A DNA stretch of 54,070 bases, taken from NCBI GenBank assembly GCA_018268105.1, contig JAFDXG010000003.1:1-54070 (forward strand). Reading direction: 5' to 3'. Below the pieces are notes generated by a model, which worked only from the letters and a program-made list of their open reading frames with translations, searched no databases and was not told where the DNA came from. The translations under genes were made by a program, and so were the position numbers. Each line of letters opens with the position of its first letter. Position 1 is the first letter of the stretch. The DNA comes from Bacteroidota bacterium. Lineage in GTDB: Bacteria > Bacteroidota > Bacteroidia > Chitinophagales > Chitinophagaceae. Of the stretch, positions 16,254-24,365 are shown one piece after another.

Positions 16254-17252
16254 ATGAAACCTAATATTGCTTTTGTTACCGGTGGCTGTTCCGAAGAATC
16301 TGTTATATCGTATAAGAGTGCAGTTACTATCGAAAAAAATCTCGACAAAGACAGGTATAATATTTATACAATTGATATTACTCCGCAGGGTTGGTTTTAT
16401 TTGGATGGTGATAAAAAACAAATTGTAGACAAAAATGATTTTTCGATTATTGCCAATGGATCAAAAGTCAACTTTGATGCTGTATTGATAGGGATCCATG
16501 GTACCCCGGGCGAAGATGGAAAATTACAGGGATACTTTGATATGTTGCATATTCCTTATTCTTCCTGCGATGCAACTACTTCTGCACTTACCTTCAATAA
16601 AAGATATACGGTAGCAGTAGCAAATTATAGTGGAATCAGGGTTGCAAAATCAGTATTGCTTTTCAAAAACCAGGTGACGAATCCAGATGAAATGGTAAAA
16701 GATCTGAAATTCCCGGTATTTGTAAAACCAAATAACGGGGGTTCGAGTATCGGAATGTCGAAAGTGAACAAACATACTGAAGAACTGGGCAAAGCTGTTG
16801 AAAAAGCTTTTAAAGAAGATGATCAGGTTTTGGTTGAGGAATATATTAAAGGACGTGAGTTTACTATAGGAGTTTTTAAAAACAAAAATGAGATTATCAC
16901 ACTTCCTATGACTGAAGTGATTCCTAAGAATGACTTTTTTGATTATGAAGCAAAGTACACTGCCGGGATGTCAACGGAAATAACCCCTGCTGAAGTAAGT
17001 GAAGATATTGCTAAGATGGTAAGTGAAACAGCGAGTAAAGTATATAAAATATTTAACTGTCGGGGTATTGTGAGGATGGACTTTATTTACGATGATGAGG
17101 AAAGAGTTCCTTTTTTGCTGGAGATAAATACCGTTCCCGGGCAGACGGATACGAGTATTGTACCGATGCAGGTAAGAGAAATGGGATGGACATTACAATC
17201 TTTTTACACAGCACTGATTGAACAGGCATTGTTATATAAGCGTGAAGTTTGA
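16254..17252 (+). CDS. ddl: D-alanine--D-alanine ligase
   Basis: A 332-residue ATP-grasp ligase (EC 6.3.2.4) making the D-Ala-D-Ala dipeptide for peptidoglycan in the cytoplasm. The N-terminal domain begins KPNIAFVTGGCSEE; ATP-grasp motifs FVKPNNGGSSIGMSKV, VEEYIKGREFTIGV, RMDFIY and LLEINTVPGQT carry the lysine, glutamate and metal ligands of the family. The frame is open from 16128, overlapping the previous gene, but the conserved domain starts at the ATG at 16254; an ATG at 16233 would add seven residues. TTTCTTTG about 20 bases upstream resembles a -7 promoter box with one mismatch. A PASTA protein follows, which fits cell-wall work. Confidence 0.95.
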   Translation: MKPNIAFVTGGCSEESVISYKSAVTIEKNLDKDRYNIYTIDITPQGWFYLDGDKKQIVDKNDFSIIANGSKVNFDAVLIGIHGTPGEDGKLQGYFDMLHIPYSSCDATTSALTFNKRYTVAVANYSGIRVAKSVLLFKNQVTNPDEMVKDLKFPVFVKPNNGGSSIGMSKVNKHTEELGKAVEKAFKEDDQVLVEEYIKGREFTIGVFKNKNEIITLPMTEVIPKNDFFDYEAKYTAGMSTEITPAEVSEDIAKMVSETASKVYKIFNCRGIVRMDFIYDDEERVPFLLEINTVPGQTDTSIVPMQVREMGWTLQSFYTALIEQALLYKREV

Positions 17253-17309
17253 TCTTTGTTTTTCATGATATGGTTTTGATGTTTTAGATTTAAACGATTT
17301 TGTTGTAGT

Positions 17310-18152
17310 ATGTTTAAAGTAATAACTCAGCGGCCCTTTTGGGTTAATTTTCTTATTGCCATTGCAATTATTGTTTTGATTTTTTTTCTGTTTCTGTTGT
17401 CACTTCGTTTTTTTACACATCACGGCGATTATCTGAAGGTACCTGACGTAAGTAATAAAAACATAAAAGAAGCCAGCATTTTGCTTAAGAAAGAGGGATT
17501 TGAAGTGGTAATTCAGGACTCTGTTTACTATGATACTATTCCTCCATTATCTGTAGTTAAGCAATTTCCTGAGCCAGATGCATCTGTAAAGGTGAACAGA
17601 ACAGTCTATCTTACTGTTAACAAAGCAGTTCCACCTGTTATTGAAATGCCAAATTTGATAGGTATGAGTTTTAGAAATGCAGAACTTGAATTAAAAAACC
17701 GTGGATTAAAACTTGGCGATACTTCCTATAAACCTGATATAGCAAAAAATGCTGTTCTTGAGCAATTGATGAATCATTCAAGCATTCGTCCGGGCACTAA
17801 AATTACTATGGGTACTACAATTGCTCTGGTATTAGGCGCCGGGGTAGGTAGTCAGGAGATGCCTGTGCCTGATTTGTTTGGAATGAATTATGAAGAGGCG
17901 TCAGCTTTGCTTGAAGCGAATGGTATAATGCTGGGAAGTGTTGTGCAAGATGACGATGTTAAAGATACCGGAGGGGCTTTTGTTTTCAGGCAACAACCTG
18001 CTAGGTTTAATGATGACGGAAGTATGAACCGGATAAGACAGGGCCAGATGATTGATATTTGGATAACAGCAGTTAAGCCTATCCGGAAAACTGATTCAAC
18101 ATCTCTTAATCCCGGTAATCAACCGGTGTCATCAGGTAAAAATGAATATTAA
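17310..18152 (+). CDS. Membrane-anchored protein with three PASTA domains
   Basis: A 280-residue protein with a short cytoplasmic tail, one transmembrane helix (about residues 12-33, very hydrophobic) and three successive PASTA domains outside (about 40-105, 111-178 and 185-255, starting VPDVSNKNIKEA, MPNLIGMSFRNA and VPDLFGMNYEEA). PASTA domains bind peptidoglycan or beta-lactams in Ser/Thr kinases and penicillin-binding proteins. Here no kinase or transpeptidase domain is attached. The position 57 bases after ddl supports a role in sensing or organising the cell wall. The C-terminus is Ser/Pro/Asn-rich. Such stand-alone PASTA proteins are found in Bacteroidota; their function is not settled. 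Confidence 0.9.
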   Translation: MFKVITQRPFWVNFLIAIAIIVLIFFLFLLSLRFFTHHGDYLKVPDVSNKNIKEASILLKKEGFEVVIQDSVYYDTIPPLSVVKQFPEPDASVKVNRTVYLTVNKAVPPVIEMPNLIGMSFRNAELELKNRGLKLGDTSYKPDIAKNAVLEQLMNHSSIRPGTKITMGTTIALVLGAGVGSQEMPVPDLFGMNYEEASALLEANGIMLGSVVQDDDVKDTGGAFVFRQQPARFNDDGSMNRIRQGQMIDIWITAVKPIRKTDSTSLNPGNQPVSSGKNEY

Positions 18153-18174
18153 CCCCGTTAAAAATAGAAATACC

Positions 18175-18483
18175 ATGCAAATCATTTCATCTGAAGAACT
18201 AAAAAAAAGATTGGATAACAAAGAAACATTGAATCTAATAGATGTAAGAGAACCTTACGAACATGAGGAGTTCAATATTGGCGGAATATTAATACCGCTT
18301 AAAAAAATACAATCTATGGAAGTTGATGCTTTGGAATCAATTAAAGATCAGGAAGTTATTTGCTATTGTCGTAGTGGTAACAGAAGTGGTCAAGCCTGTT
18401 TGATTTTAGAAACTCTTGGGTTTTCTAATGTAAAGAACCTGGGAGGAGGCATGCTTGAGTGGCAAAAAAACTTTGTAAAATGA
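18175..18483 (+). CDS. Single-domain rhodanese-like sulfurtransferase
   Basis: A protein of 102 residues covering one rhodanese domain. The N-terminal ISSEELKKRL, the LIDVREPYEHEEFNIGG motif and the active-site loop CYCRSGNRSG with Cys65 are all present, so it should carry a persulfide and move sulfur, or sense redox state, in the cytoplasm. The frame is open from an ATG at 18142 that overlaps the end of the PASTA gene; the ATG at 18175 is chosen because the domain begins there and 22 bases would then separate the genes. Likely cotranscribed with ddl and the PASTA gene. Confidence 0.88.
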   Translation: MQIISSEELKKRLDNKETLNLIDVREPYEHEEFNIGGILIPLKKIQSMEVDALESIKDQEVICYCRSGNRSGQACLILETLGFSNVKNLGGGMLEWQKNFVK

Positions 18484-18850
18484 ATCTGTAATCTCAAATA
18501 TTTTCAGATTGATGTGGTAACAAATGAATAATCAAATTGTTATAAAGACTGATTTTAAGTTCTGATAGATATAACTCAGGTGAATAACTATGTGAATGTA
18601 TGTATTGAAATAGAAAAAGACTGATAAATTTGTTTTATCTGATTTTTTTATTAATCTTTGCATCACTTGTTTCACGTCTAATCAGAAACCCCAATTTCCT
18701 ATCGTCTGGTCTATATCCTTGTCTGCTTCCAGTATCAAATGTGCAAATGCCTTTTGGGTTTATATTATTAAACTTAAAGACGCTGAATCCCTGTATCGTA
18801 TTTAAAGCCAGTATGTTTCATTTGTCCGTAATATAATACTGTACTGAAGT
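18484..18850. other. 367-base intergenic region with a promoter and long leader
   Basis: No coding region is convincing; the 68-codon frame at 18630 starts with TTG and has no recognisable features. AATCTG near 18483 and CAGATT near 18506 can pair but lack a T-tract. The only structured signal is the promoter at 18629-18660, which implies about 180 bases of untranslated leader before the dehydratase gene. Confidence 0.5.
18629..18660 (+). promoter_or_regulatory. Promoter for the nucleotide-sugar dehydratase gene
   Basis: TTTG (18629-18632), 20 bases, then AATCTTTG (18653-18660), one base away from TAnnTTTG. Spacing and both boxes fit the Bacteroidota pattern. Confidence 0.5.
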
Positions 18851-20872
18851 ATGAAAATCTTTTACAACAGACCCTTTATTGTTCCCCGTTGGATTATTTT
18901 ACTGGTTGATACTTGTATTGCCACATCATCTTTTATACTTTCCTATTTTATTCTCGATGAATTTCGTTTCACAGAATTGGTAAGAGGGCACTTTTTTATT
19001 TATGCGGGTTTATTTGCTGTAACCGCAATGACTACGTTTTACTTCATGAGAATTTATAAAGGCTTGATCCGGTATTCAAATACCAAGGATATGTTTCGCA
19101 TTTTCTCAGCGGTTTTGATAGTGAGCCTCGTATATCCTATTATTTCTGAACTAATAGCAAGCCGTATTTATGCAATCCCCCGGATTGATATGCCCACCCT
19201 GCTTGTGCTTAATTTTTTTATAGGCTCCTCTTTGCTGATTATGCTTAGAACTTCTATAAAGGAAATTTACATTCTTGCTAAGGGATCAGTACTTACTAAT
19301 GTAAAAAGAGTATTAGTATATGGTTCGGATCATCATTCCATACTTTTAAAGCAGGCAATTGAAGATGCTGGCGCAGGTAAAGTAATTGTTTGTGGTTTTA
19401 TTCAATCCGGTGGTAAAAAGATTAATAGTAATATTGAACAGAAGAGAGTGTATCATACCAGGGAACTTGCTGATTTGCACAAGAAATTTAATATTGATAA
19501 GGTTATTTTACCAAATAACCAATCAGGTAATTCAGCTATACGTGGTGTGGTAGATCATTGCCTTGATTTGGGTATACAGGTACAGACTGTACCCCCTTCG
19601 GAGCAATGGGTAAGTGGTAAATTGAGTTTAGGGCAAATACAGGATCTTAAAATTGAAGATCTTCTTCCCCGCAAACCCATACAAATAAATAACCATCTGG
19701 TTTCTAAAGAAATAATAGGTAAACGTGTACTTATTACAGGAGCTGCAGGTTCAATAGGTTCAGAAATTGCCAGGCAGGTTTTATCTTATCATCCTGAAAT
19801 GGTTATACTGTGTGATCAGGCTGAATCCCCTCTGCATGAAATACAACTTGAACTGGAAGAAAAGTATCCTTCTACCAGAATAAAAACTTTTATAGCCAGT
19901 ATCAGAAACCTGCGCAGGATGATTATACCTTTTAAAGAATATCGTCCTCATATCGTCTTTCATGCGGCGGCGTATAAGCATGTTCCCATGATGGAAAAAT
20001 ATCCTGAGGAAGCAATTCTTACTAATGTTATGGGTACCAGAAATATGGCGGATCTGTCGGTATGTTTTGGTGTAGATAAATTTATAATGATCTCAACCGA
20101 TAAGGCTGTTAACCCCACGAATATTATGGGCGCATCAAAGAGAATTGCAGAAATGTATGTGCAATCCTTGAATAACGCTTCTGTTAATCCACCTTCTTCA
20201 GAATTTTTGTCGGGATTGCTGCAGGATGGAGATGATGATACACTTTCTGTGAAAAATTCAAATAAGACACGTTTCATAACTACAAGATTTGGAAATGTGT
20301 TGGGTTCTAACGGATCCGTAATTCCCCGATTTAGTGCTCAGATTCAGCATGGCGGACCTATAACAGTTACACATCCTGAAATTACCCGTTATTTTATGAC
20401 TATTCCTGAAGCTGTTCAACTTGTTCTTGAAGCAGCAACGGTTGGTAACGGTGGTGAAATATTTGTTTTTGATATGGGAGAGCCGGTCAAGATAACTGAT
20501 CTTGCTATCAATATGATTAAATTAGCAGGACTCGTTCCTGGTAAAGATATAAATATCGTATATACAGGTTTACGTCCTGGGGAAAAACTATATGAAGAAT
20601 TGCTAAACGAAGCTGAAAAGACCCTTCCTACACATCATGAAAAAATAAAAATTGCAAAAGTAATTGCAGGCTCATATAAAGAAGTATTAAATGAAATTGA
20701 AACCCTCACAGAACTGTGTAAGCAAGGAGATCATCTTAAGCTTGTTGGAAAAATGAAAATGATTATTCCTGAATTTATCAGCAACAACTCTGAATTTTCT
20801 AAACTGGATGAAAAACCCAAAAGAAAGGTTTTGTTTGTGCCCGCATATACGGATTCAATTAAAATTCAGTAA
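18851..20872 (+). CDS. Membrane-bound UDP-sugar 4,6-dehydratase (PglF/WbpM/CapD family)
   Basis: A 673-residue polysaccharide biosynthesis enzyme. Four N-terminal transmembrane helices (about residues 13-130) are followed by a Rossmann-like region and the extended SDR domain. The NAD-binding motif TGAAGSIGSE lies near residue 295, and the catalytic segment is STDKAVNPTNIMGASKR. There the usual YxxxK is MxxxK (Met-Gly-Ala-Ser-Lys), a hallmark of the inverting/retaining 4,6-dehydratases PglF, WbpM and FlaA1. The likely substrate is UDP-GlcNAc, giving a 4-keto-6-deoxy sugar for surface glycans, O-antigen or glycoprotein. It is monocistronic here: promoter upstream, strong terminator downstream, and no other capsule genes nearby, which is unusual for this family. 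Confidence 0.92.
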   Translation: MKIFYNRPFIVPRWIILLVDTCIATSSFILSYFILDEFRFTELVRGHFFIYAGLFAVTAMTTFYFMRIYKGLIRYSNTKDMFRIFSAVLIVSLVYPIISELIASRIYAIPRIDMPTLLVLNFFIGSSLLIMLRTSIKEIYILAKGSVLTNVKRVLVYGSDHHSILLKQAIEDAGAGKVIVCGFIQSGGKKINSNIEQKRVYHTRELADLHKKFNIDKVILPNNQSGNSAIRGVVDHCLDLGIQVQTVPPSEQWVSGKLSLGQIQDLKIEDLLPRKPIQINNHLVSKEIIGKRVLITGAAGSIGSEIARQVLSYHPEMVILCDQAESPLHEIQLELEEKYPSTRIKTFIASIRNLRRMIIPFKEYRPHIVFHAAAYKHVPMMEKYPEEAILTNVMGTRNMADLSVCFGVDKFIMISTDKAVNPTNIMGASKRIAEMYVQSLNNASVNPPSSEFLSGLLQDGDDDTLSVKNSNKTRFITTRFGNVLGSNGSVIPRFSAQIQHGGPITVTHPEITRYFMTIPEAVQLVLEAATVGNGGEIFVFDMGEPVKITDLAINMIKLAGLVPGKDINIVYTGLRPGEKLYEELLNEAEKTLPTHHEKIKIAKVIAGSYKEVLNEIETLTELCKQGDHLKLVGKMKMIIPEFISNNSEFSKLDEKPKRKVLFVPAYTDSIKIQ

Positions 20873-20903
20873 AAAAGAAGGGTAATTATTTATATAATTT
20901 GAA

Positions 20904-20930
20904 GGAGTGCTCTGACAGCACTCCTTTTTT
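20904..20930 (+). terminator. Rho-independent terminator
   Basis: GGAGTGCT (20904-20911) pairs perfectly with AGCACTCC (20917-20924), loop CTGAC, then TTTTTT. Confidence 0.9.
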
Positions 20931-21009
20931 ATTTATTGAAGGGGGTTTTATCCATATAGAGCTTGCTGTTTAACTGCTCATATTTTATGTATCCAGGTAA
21001 TACCACAAA

Positions 21010-21039
21010 TGCACAAATGCGCCTGCGGCGCGTTGTGCA
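21010..21039. repeat. Isolated GC-rich imperfect hairpin
   Basis: TGCACA/TGTGCA (6 bp) encloses GCGCC-TGC-GGCGC (5 bp) with one bulge and a wobble pair. It is GC-rich in an AT-rich gap and has no U-tract, so a REP-like element is more likely than a terminator. Confidence 0.4.
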
Positions 21040-21124
21040 AGGAATCATCTGTTATTCATCAAGCCTATAAATGTTAGGTATAAAAAAAGGATCTCTTTGT
21101 GGAGTGCCTTGATTACAAGGAGTG

Positions 21125-21373
21125 TCATACTTTTGTCGTCTGTTTTTTAATACCACAAAGATGAAGGTATTCTTTCATGGTGATTTTTCCATTCATCAGG
21201 TACACATAAAGTAAATCTATGTCTACCTTTTGGTTTTTCAGATTACTTACCATCTCCTTGTCAAAACTTAATTCTTTGATAATAGTTTCCATACACAAAG
21301 TTTTAAAACAACACGGTTGCTTATTCCGTAAATCAATTATTGTAAGCATTTCAGCATGGATGCTTATTCTCAT
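21125..21373 (-). CDS. Small hypothetical protein (82 residues or shorter)
   Basis: I do not recognise this protein. The frame from the ATG at 21371-21373 gives 82 residues with a C-terminal part that looks protein-like (KELSFDKEMVSNLKNQKVD, then a LLYVYLMNGKITMKEYLHL segment and a basic tail). An internal ATG at 21290-21292 would give a 55-residue protein that keeps this part and may be the better start. Upstream of 21373 the same frame stays open for about 40 codons to a TAA near 21485, with no ATG, which could mean a decayed longer gene. A good -7 promoter box with a palindrome just upstream lies at 21503-21534 on the same strand. Existence of the gene is uncertain. Confidence 0.35.
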   Translation of the reverse strand: MRISIHAEMLTIIDLRNKQPCCFKTLCMETIIKELSFDKEMVSNLKNQKVDIDLLYVYLMNGKITMKEYLHLCGIKKQTTKV

Positions 21374-21502
21374 TATGGGACAACCTAAAAATGTGATGGC
21401 AAAACCGTTAGGGAAGTATTCTTTTTCTATATCCTGAAAACCGGTAATGTATTTTTCAGAAGTTCTATCTCCTATGCTTTCTTTAAAACCTTAATTATGA
21501 CA

Positions 21503-21534
21503 CAAAGCTACTGGATTTTAAACTAACGTTTAAA
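21503..21534 (-). promoter_or_regulatory. Promoter box with adjacent palindromic operator candidate
   Basis: On the minus strand TAGCTTTG (plus 21503-21510) is an exact TAnnTTTG match. Six bases upstream lies a perfect palindrome TTTAAAC-TAAC-GTTTAAA (21517-21534), in the space where RNA polymerase would sit. No TTTG upstream element is seen. It would drive transcription toward the small ORF at 21125-21373. Confidence 0.4.
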
Positions 21535-21600
21535 CTTTGAATGATGATTTAACTTTTTTACATAAAGTATAATAATTATACGATTGACCATGAATATATT

Positions 21601-22269
21601 TTATATTAATATTTTATTGTATGAAATGGAGCCCAAAATAAATAAATATTGTGCAGAACAATATGTAGCCATTATAAGTGCCGATAATATGTAATGTGGA
21701 TAGACAAAATGATTGACAGCCAGAAGGCTGTCGGATAATACAAACTGGAACGAGGCAAAGAAAAACAGTGAAGCAATTTTTTTATCGGTTTTCCAGAAAA
21801 GATTCATGGTAAGCATCCAAACGGTACAAATGACTATACCATACATGAATACAGGAATCTTAAGTTTATCAAGAAAGTTATTCAGTAAACTCAGCAATAA
21901 TATAAGATACACAGCTATGGGAAGTGCAAATAATGGTTGAAATTGTAGTATTCCTTTAGATCCTTTGATCATTAATATACCTATGCTATAAAATATGTGG
22001 GCTAACAGAAAAAAGATCAATCCAAAAATAAAATATTCACTTTTCATTAAAGTAATATCTCCTGCCCATGAAAAGATTAGTGCCCATAAAATCATTTTAA
22101 CAAAGACGCTTTTCAGTCCGGTTTCAATCCACAATATCAGGATGAGGGAGGGCATGAGCAAAGGCTTGGTGACAATATGCCAAATACTGATACCTGCAAA
22201 GTGTGAAAAAACATTTAAAATAGCCAGCAAAGCGTAGATGATTGAAAAGAAAAAAGTCATTCTTTTCAT
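21601..22269 (-). CDS. Lysoplasmalogenase family (YhhN/TMEM86) membrane protein
   Basis: A 222-residue integral membrane protein with about eight hydrophobic helices. Motifs shared with the YhhN/TMEM86 family are TKPLLMPSLI near residue 34, FSWAGDITLM, SDSLLAVNHF and the end YCSAQYLFILG; the conserved acidic residues fall in the WAGD and SDS motifs. Animal TMEM86B cleaves the vinyl-ether bond of lysoplasmalogen; bacterial members are assumed to act on related lipids, but this is not proved for this organism. It follows the HU/SPOR gene on the same strand with an 8-base gap, so the two are probably cotranscribed. Confidence 0.85.
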   Translation of the reverse strand: MKRMTFFFSIIYALLAILNVFSHFAGISIWHIVTKPLLMPSLILILWIETGLKSVFVKMILWALIFSWAGDITLMKSEYFIFGLIFFLLAHIFYSIGILMIKGSKGILQFQPLFALPIAVYLILLLSLLNNFLDKLKIPVFMYGIVICTVWMLTMNLFWKTDKKIASLFFFASFQFVLSDSLLAVNHFVYPHYILSALIMATYCSAQYLFILGSISYNKILI

Positions 22270-22277
22270 ATACCCTT

Positions 22278-23219
22278 TTATTTAGGTTCAATTGAAACTC
22301 TTCTTCCAAAAAAGCGTGAAATGGAATCCAGTGTTCTGGTACTGTCAGACAGTTTTCCATTAATGGTAGTATAAATCCTGAAAGTAATTGAATCATTAGT
22401 TTTAAGTCCGACATTGTAGCCCCATTTCTGCAGAGAATCATAACGTTTTAATGCCCTTAATTTCTTAGCTGTTTCAATAATTACAATATACTGTCCAGAT
22501 ATTGTATTTTCAATATTTGAATTGCCGGAAAGTGAATCTTTTATAGTTGCTGTAGATCTGTTAAGCGCAGAATCTACAGCCGGATTGGCAGGTGCCAGAA
22601 CGGGTTGAATATTTTCAGGAATAACATCTTTATTTTCATTCTTTCCATTTTGCCATTGCTGAAAGAAATACCAACCTATCCAGCCAAGTACAAAAAGCCC
22701 GGCAGCAGAAGCTATTATTACCAGGAATTTTTTAAGATTAATGGTAGATGGCAATTTAGAACTGTATGATTTTTCGAAGTTCATTTCATCCTGGTTTTCA
22801 TCCAGTTTCTGCTTTGGAATACGACTTTCTTCAATATTTATCGAAGAAAATATTTCATTGCCTTGTACAAAATCTAACCCGCCAAGATCGTTTTGTAAAA
22901 GTGTTCCCAATCCCTCTATATAGAACTGTTTGCTTACATTTAAAAGTTGCCTTCCTATATTGAGGTAATCTTCTAGGTCTGAGGAAGCAAGAGGTCTTAT
23001 TTTTTTTGTTTGCTGAGAAATAAAATCAATTAGTCCGGTATCCTCTGGTGACTTTTTATTATAGACAAAACGGATGGCATTTTCGGGGATTTTAATTTTT
23101 CCTTTTTCATTTTCAAATGGATTTTCATAAAAATTATCGAGAGTAAATTCTCCAATTCCCTGCAGGCACATTTGTTTGTGCTGATGCAAATACTGGGCTA
23201 TCAGGTGTGCTATCTTCAA
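22278..23219 (-). CDS. HU-CCDC81-type domain protein with transmembrane helix and SPOR-like C-terminus
   Basis: A 313-residue protein of an architecture found in Bacteroidota. The N-terminal part has two HU/CCDC81-like modules (about residues 1-55 with LQGIGEFTLDNFY, and about 70-130 with FYIEGLGTLLQNDLGGLDF), related to nucleoid HU folds. A single transmembrane helix follows (about 165-187), then a Pro/Asn/Ser-rich linker and a SPOR-like domain at the end (from about 244, YIVIIETAKKLRALKRYDSL). SPOR domains bind denuded peptidoglycan at division sites. The topology would place the HU part in the cytoplasm and SPOR in the periplasm, so it may link chromosome and cell wall. The SPOR assignment is from pattern only. 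Confidence 0.8.
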   Translation of the reverse strand: MKIAHLIAQYLHQHKQMCLQGIGEFTLDNFYENPFENEKGKIKIPENAIRFVYNKKSPEDTGLIDFISQQTKKIRPLASSDLEDYLNIGRQLLNVSKQFYIEGLGTLLQNDLGGLDFVQGNEIFSSINIEESRIPKQKLDENQDEMNFEKSYSSKLPSTINLKKFLVIIASAAGLFVLGWIGWYFFQQWQNGKNENKDVIPENIQPVLAPANPAVDSALNRSTATIKDSLSGNSNIENTISGQYIVIIETAKKLRALKRYDSLQKWGYNVGLKTNDSITFRIYTTINGKLSDSTRTLDSISRFFGRRVSIEPK

Positions 23220-23365
23220 AATACCGGTTTTTGTTTATGATATAGGTCTTTCAATAGTTTCGCAAGATACAAAAAACAAAAAACTAAGTATTTAACAATA
23301 TTTTTTATGTCTTTTACCTGGGTTCCTTCTTCATATTTCCTGTATATTATTTCAGGAATCGTTTG

Positions 23366-23401
23366 TTTGTGTCATTACCTTAGGCGGCTTAATTATATTT
23401 G
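23366..23401 (+). promoter_or_regulatory. Promoter for the small membrane protein gene
   Basis: TTTG (23366-23369), 24 bases, then TATATTTG (23394-23401), an exact -7 match; the spacer is one base beyond the usual range. The ATG follows 21 bases after the box. Confidence 0.55.
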
Positions 23402-23422
23402 CTGGCATAAAGAGTATTACTA

Positions 23423-23734
23423 ATGTTAACAGATGAAGAAAGAGCTTTTTTGGATTATTGGAAGCAAAACAGAACTAAAGAACTGAAAACCTGGCGGCAA
23501 TTATTGATTGGACTTCCGCTGGGGCTGATCTTTAGTTTACCAATATTGATCAATTTATTTTCAGGCTGGTATACAAGAGCTAATATGGTAGCCAGAACGC
23601 AGTCGAGCCCTACTGTTTTGATTGTGGCTATTCTTGCAATAGCCTGTTTTTATGCCATATTTAACAAAAAAATCAGATGGGATAGAAATGAACAGCGCTA
23701 TAAGGAATTAATGGATAGAGATGAGGATAAATAG
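23423..23734 (+). CDS. Small two-helix membrane protein, conserved hypothetical
   Basis: A 103-residue protein with a charged N-terminus (MLTDEERAFLDYWKQNR), a first transmembrane helix (about 26-46), a short loop, a second helix (about 62-81) and a basic/acidic C-terminal helix. Both ends should be cytoplasmic. Similar short proteins occur in other Chitinophagaceae-like genomes as far as I recall, but no function is known. It has a good promoter just upstream and is followed 68 bases later by the FKBP gene. Confidence 0.7.
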   Translation: MLTDEERAFLDYWKQNRTKELKTWRQLLIGLPLGLIFSLPILINLFSGWYTRANMVARTQSSPTVLIVAILAIACFYAIFNKKIRWDRNEQRYKELMDRDEDK

Positions 23735-23802
23735 TATTTTCAATACTGATGCAACGTTTTGGAAAAGTAGCTTATCATTGCTAAAAAAGTGAAAAGTCGT
23801 TT

Positions 23803-24321
23803 ATGAAAAAAAATTTTTTGTACATTTTTGCCGCTACTATTTGTTTAGTTTATTTTTCTTGTATTAAAAAAAGTGATGACTGCACATATACTGATCTGAA
23901 TATAAAAGCTCCTGATGCTGAAGTGACAAAAATTGAAGAATATCTGAATAGTAAAAATATTACAGCAACTAAAGACGCTGCAGGCTTTTATTACATTGTG
24001 AACGACACAGGTACAGGACTGTCTCCGGATGTTTGTTCAATTATCAGTGTGAAATATACCGGAACCCTCGTAACTGACAGTATCTTTGATAAAACTACAG
24101 GTGATCCTGCAATTTTTAGACTTGGACAGCTAATTCCCGGCTGGCAAAAAGGTCTTCCACATCTCAAAGTTGGTGGAAAAATGAAATTATTTATTCCTCC
24201 TAGTCTCGGCTATGGATACCAGGATGTAACCAGGAAGGATAACCAGGGAAATACCATTGTAGTTGTACCGGCCAATTCTATATTGATTTTTGATTTGGAG
24301 CTTGTTTCCGTACATCAATAA
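23803..24321 (+). CDS. FKBP-type peptidyl-prolyl isomerase lipoprotein
   Basis: A 172-residue lipoprotein: MKKNFLYIFAATICLVYFSC supplies lipid Cys20. A short N-terminal region (about 30-60) leads into a single FKBP domain (about 60-172) with the family landmarks VKYTGTLV, IFDKT, LIPGWQKGLPHLKVGGKMKLFIP, LGYGYQ and a C-terminal FDLELV strand. It should catalyse cis-trans isomerisation of proline bonds in the periplasm and help fold outer-membrane or secreted proteins. The active-site hydrophobic pocket residues look conserved. A likely own promoter is not obvious. Confidence 0.92.
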   Translation: MKKNFLYIFAATICLVYFSCIKKSDDCTYTDLNIKAPDAEVTKIEEYLNSKNITATKDAAGFYYIVNDTGTGLSPDVCSIISVKYTGTLVTDSIFDKTTGDPAIFRLGQLIPGWQKGLPHLKVGGKMKLFIPPSLGYGYQDVTRKDNQGNTIVVVPANSILIFDLELVSVHQ

Positions 24322-24365
24322 TAGTTACAGGTCTGAAATAAACTTATTGTGAAGGTTGCGGTGTA

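Noticed and set aside
18630..18836. Hydrophobic 68-residue ORF upstream of the dehydratase gene
   Set aside because: TTG start, no recognisable features, and it overlaps the proposed promoter and leader.
22280..22300. tRNA-like T-loop sequence GGTTCAATTGAAAC
   Set aside because: It lies at the end of the HU/SPOR coding region and no cloverleaf can be drawn around it.
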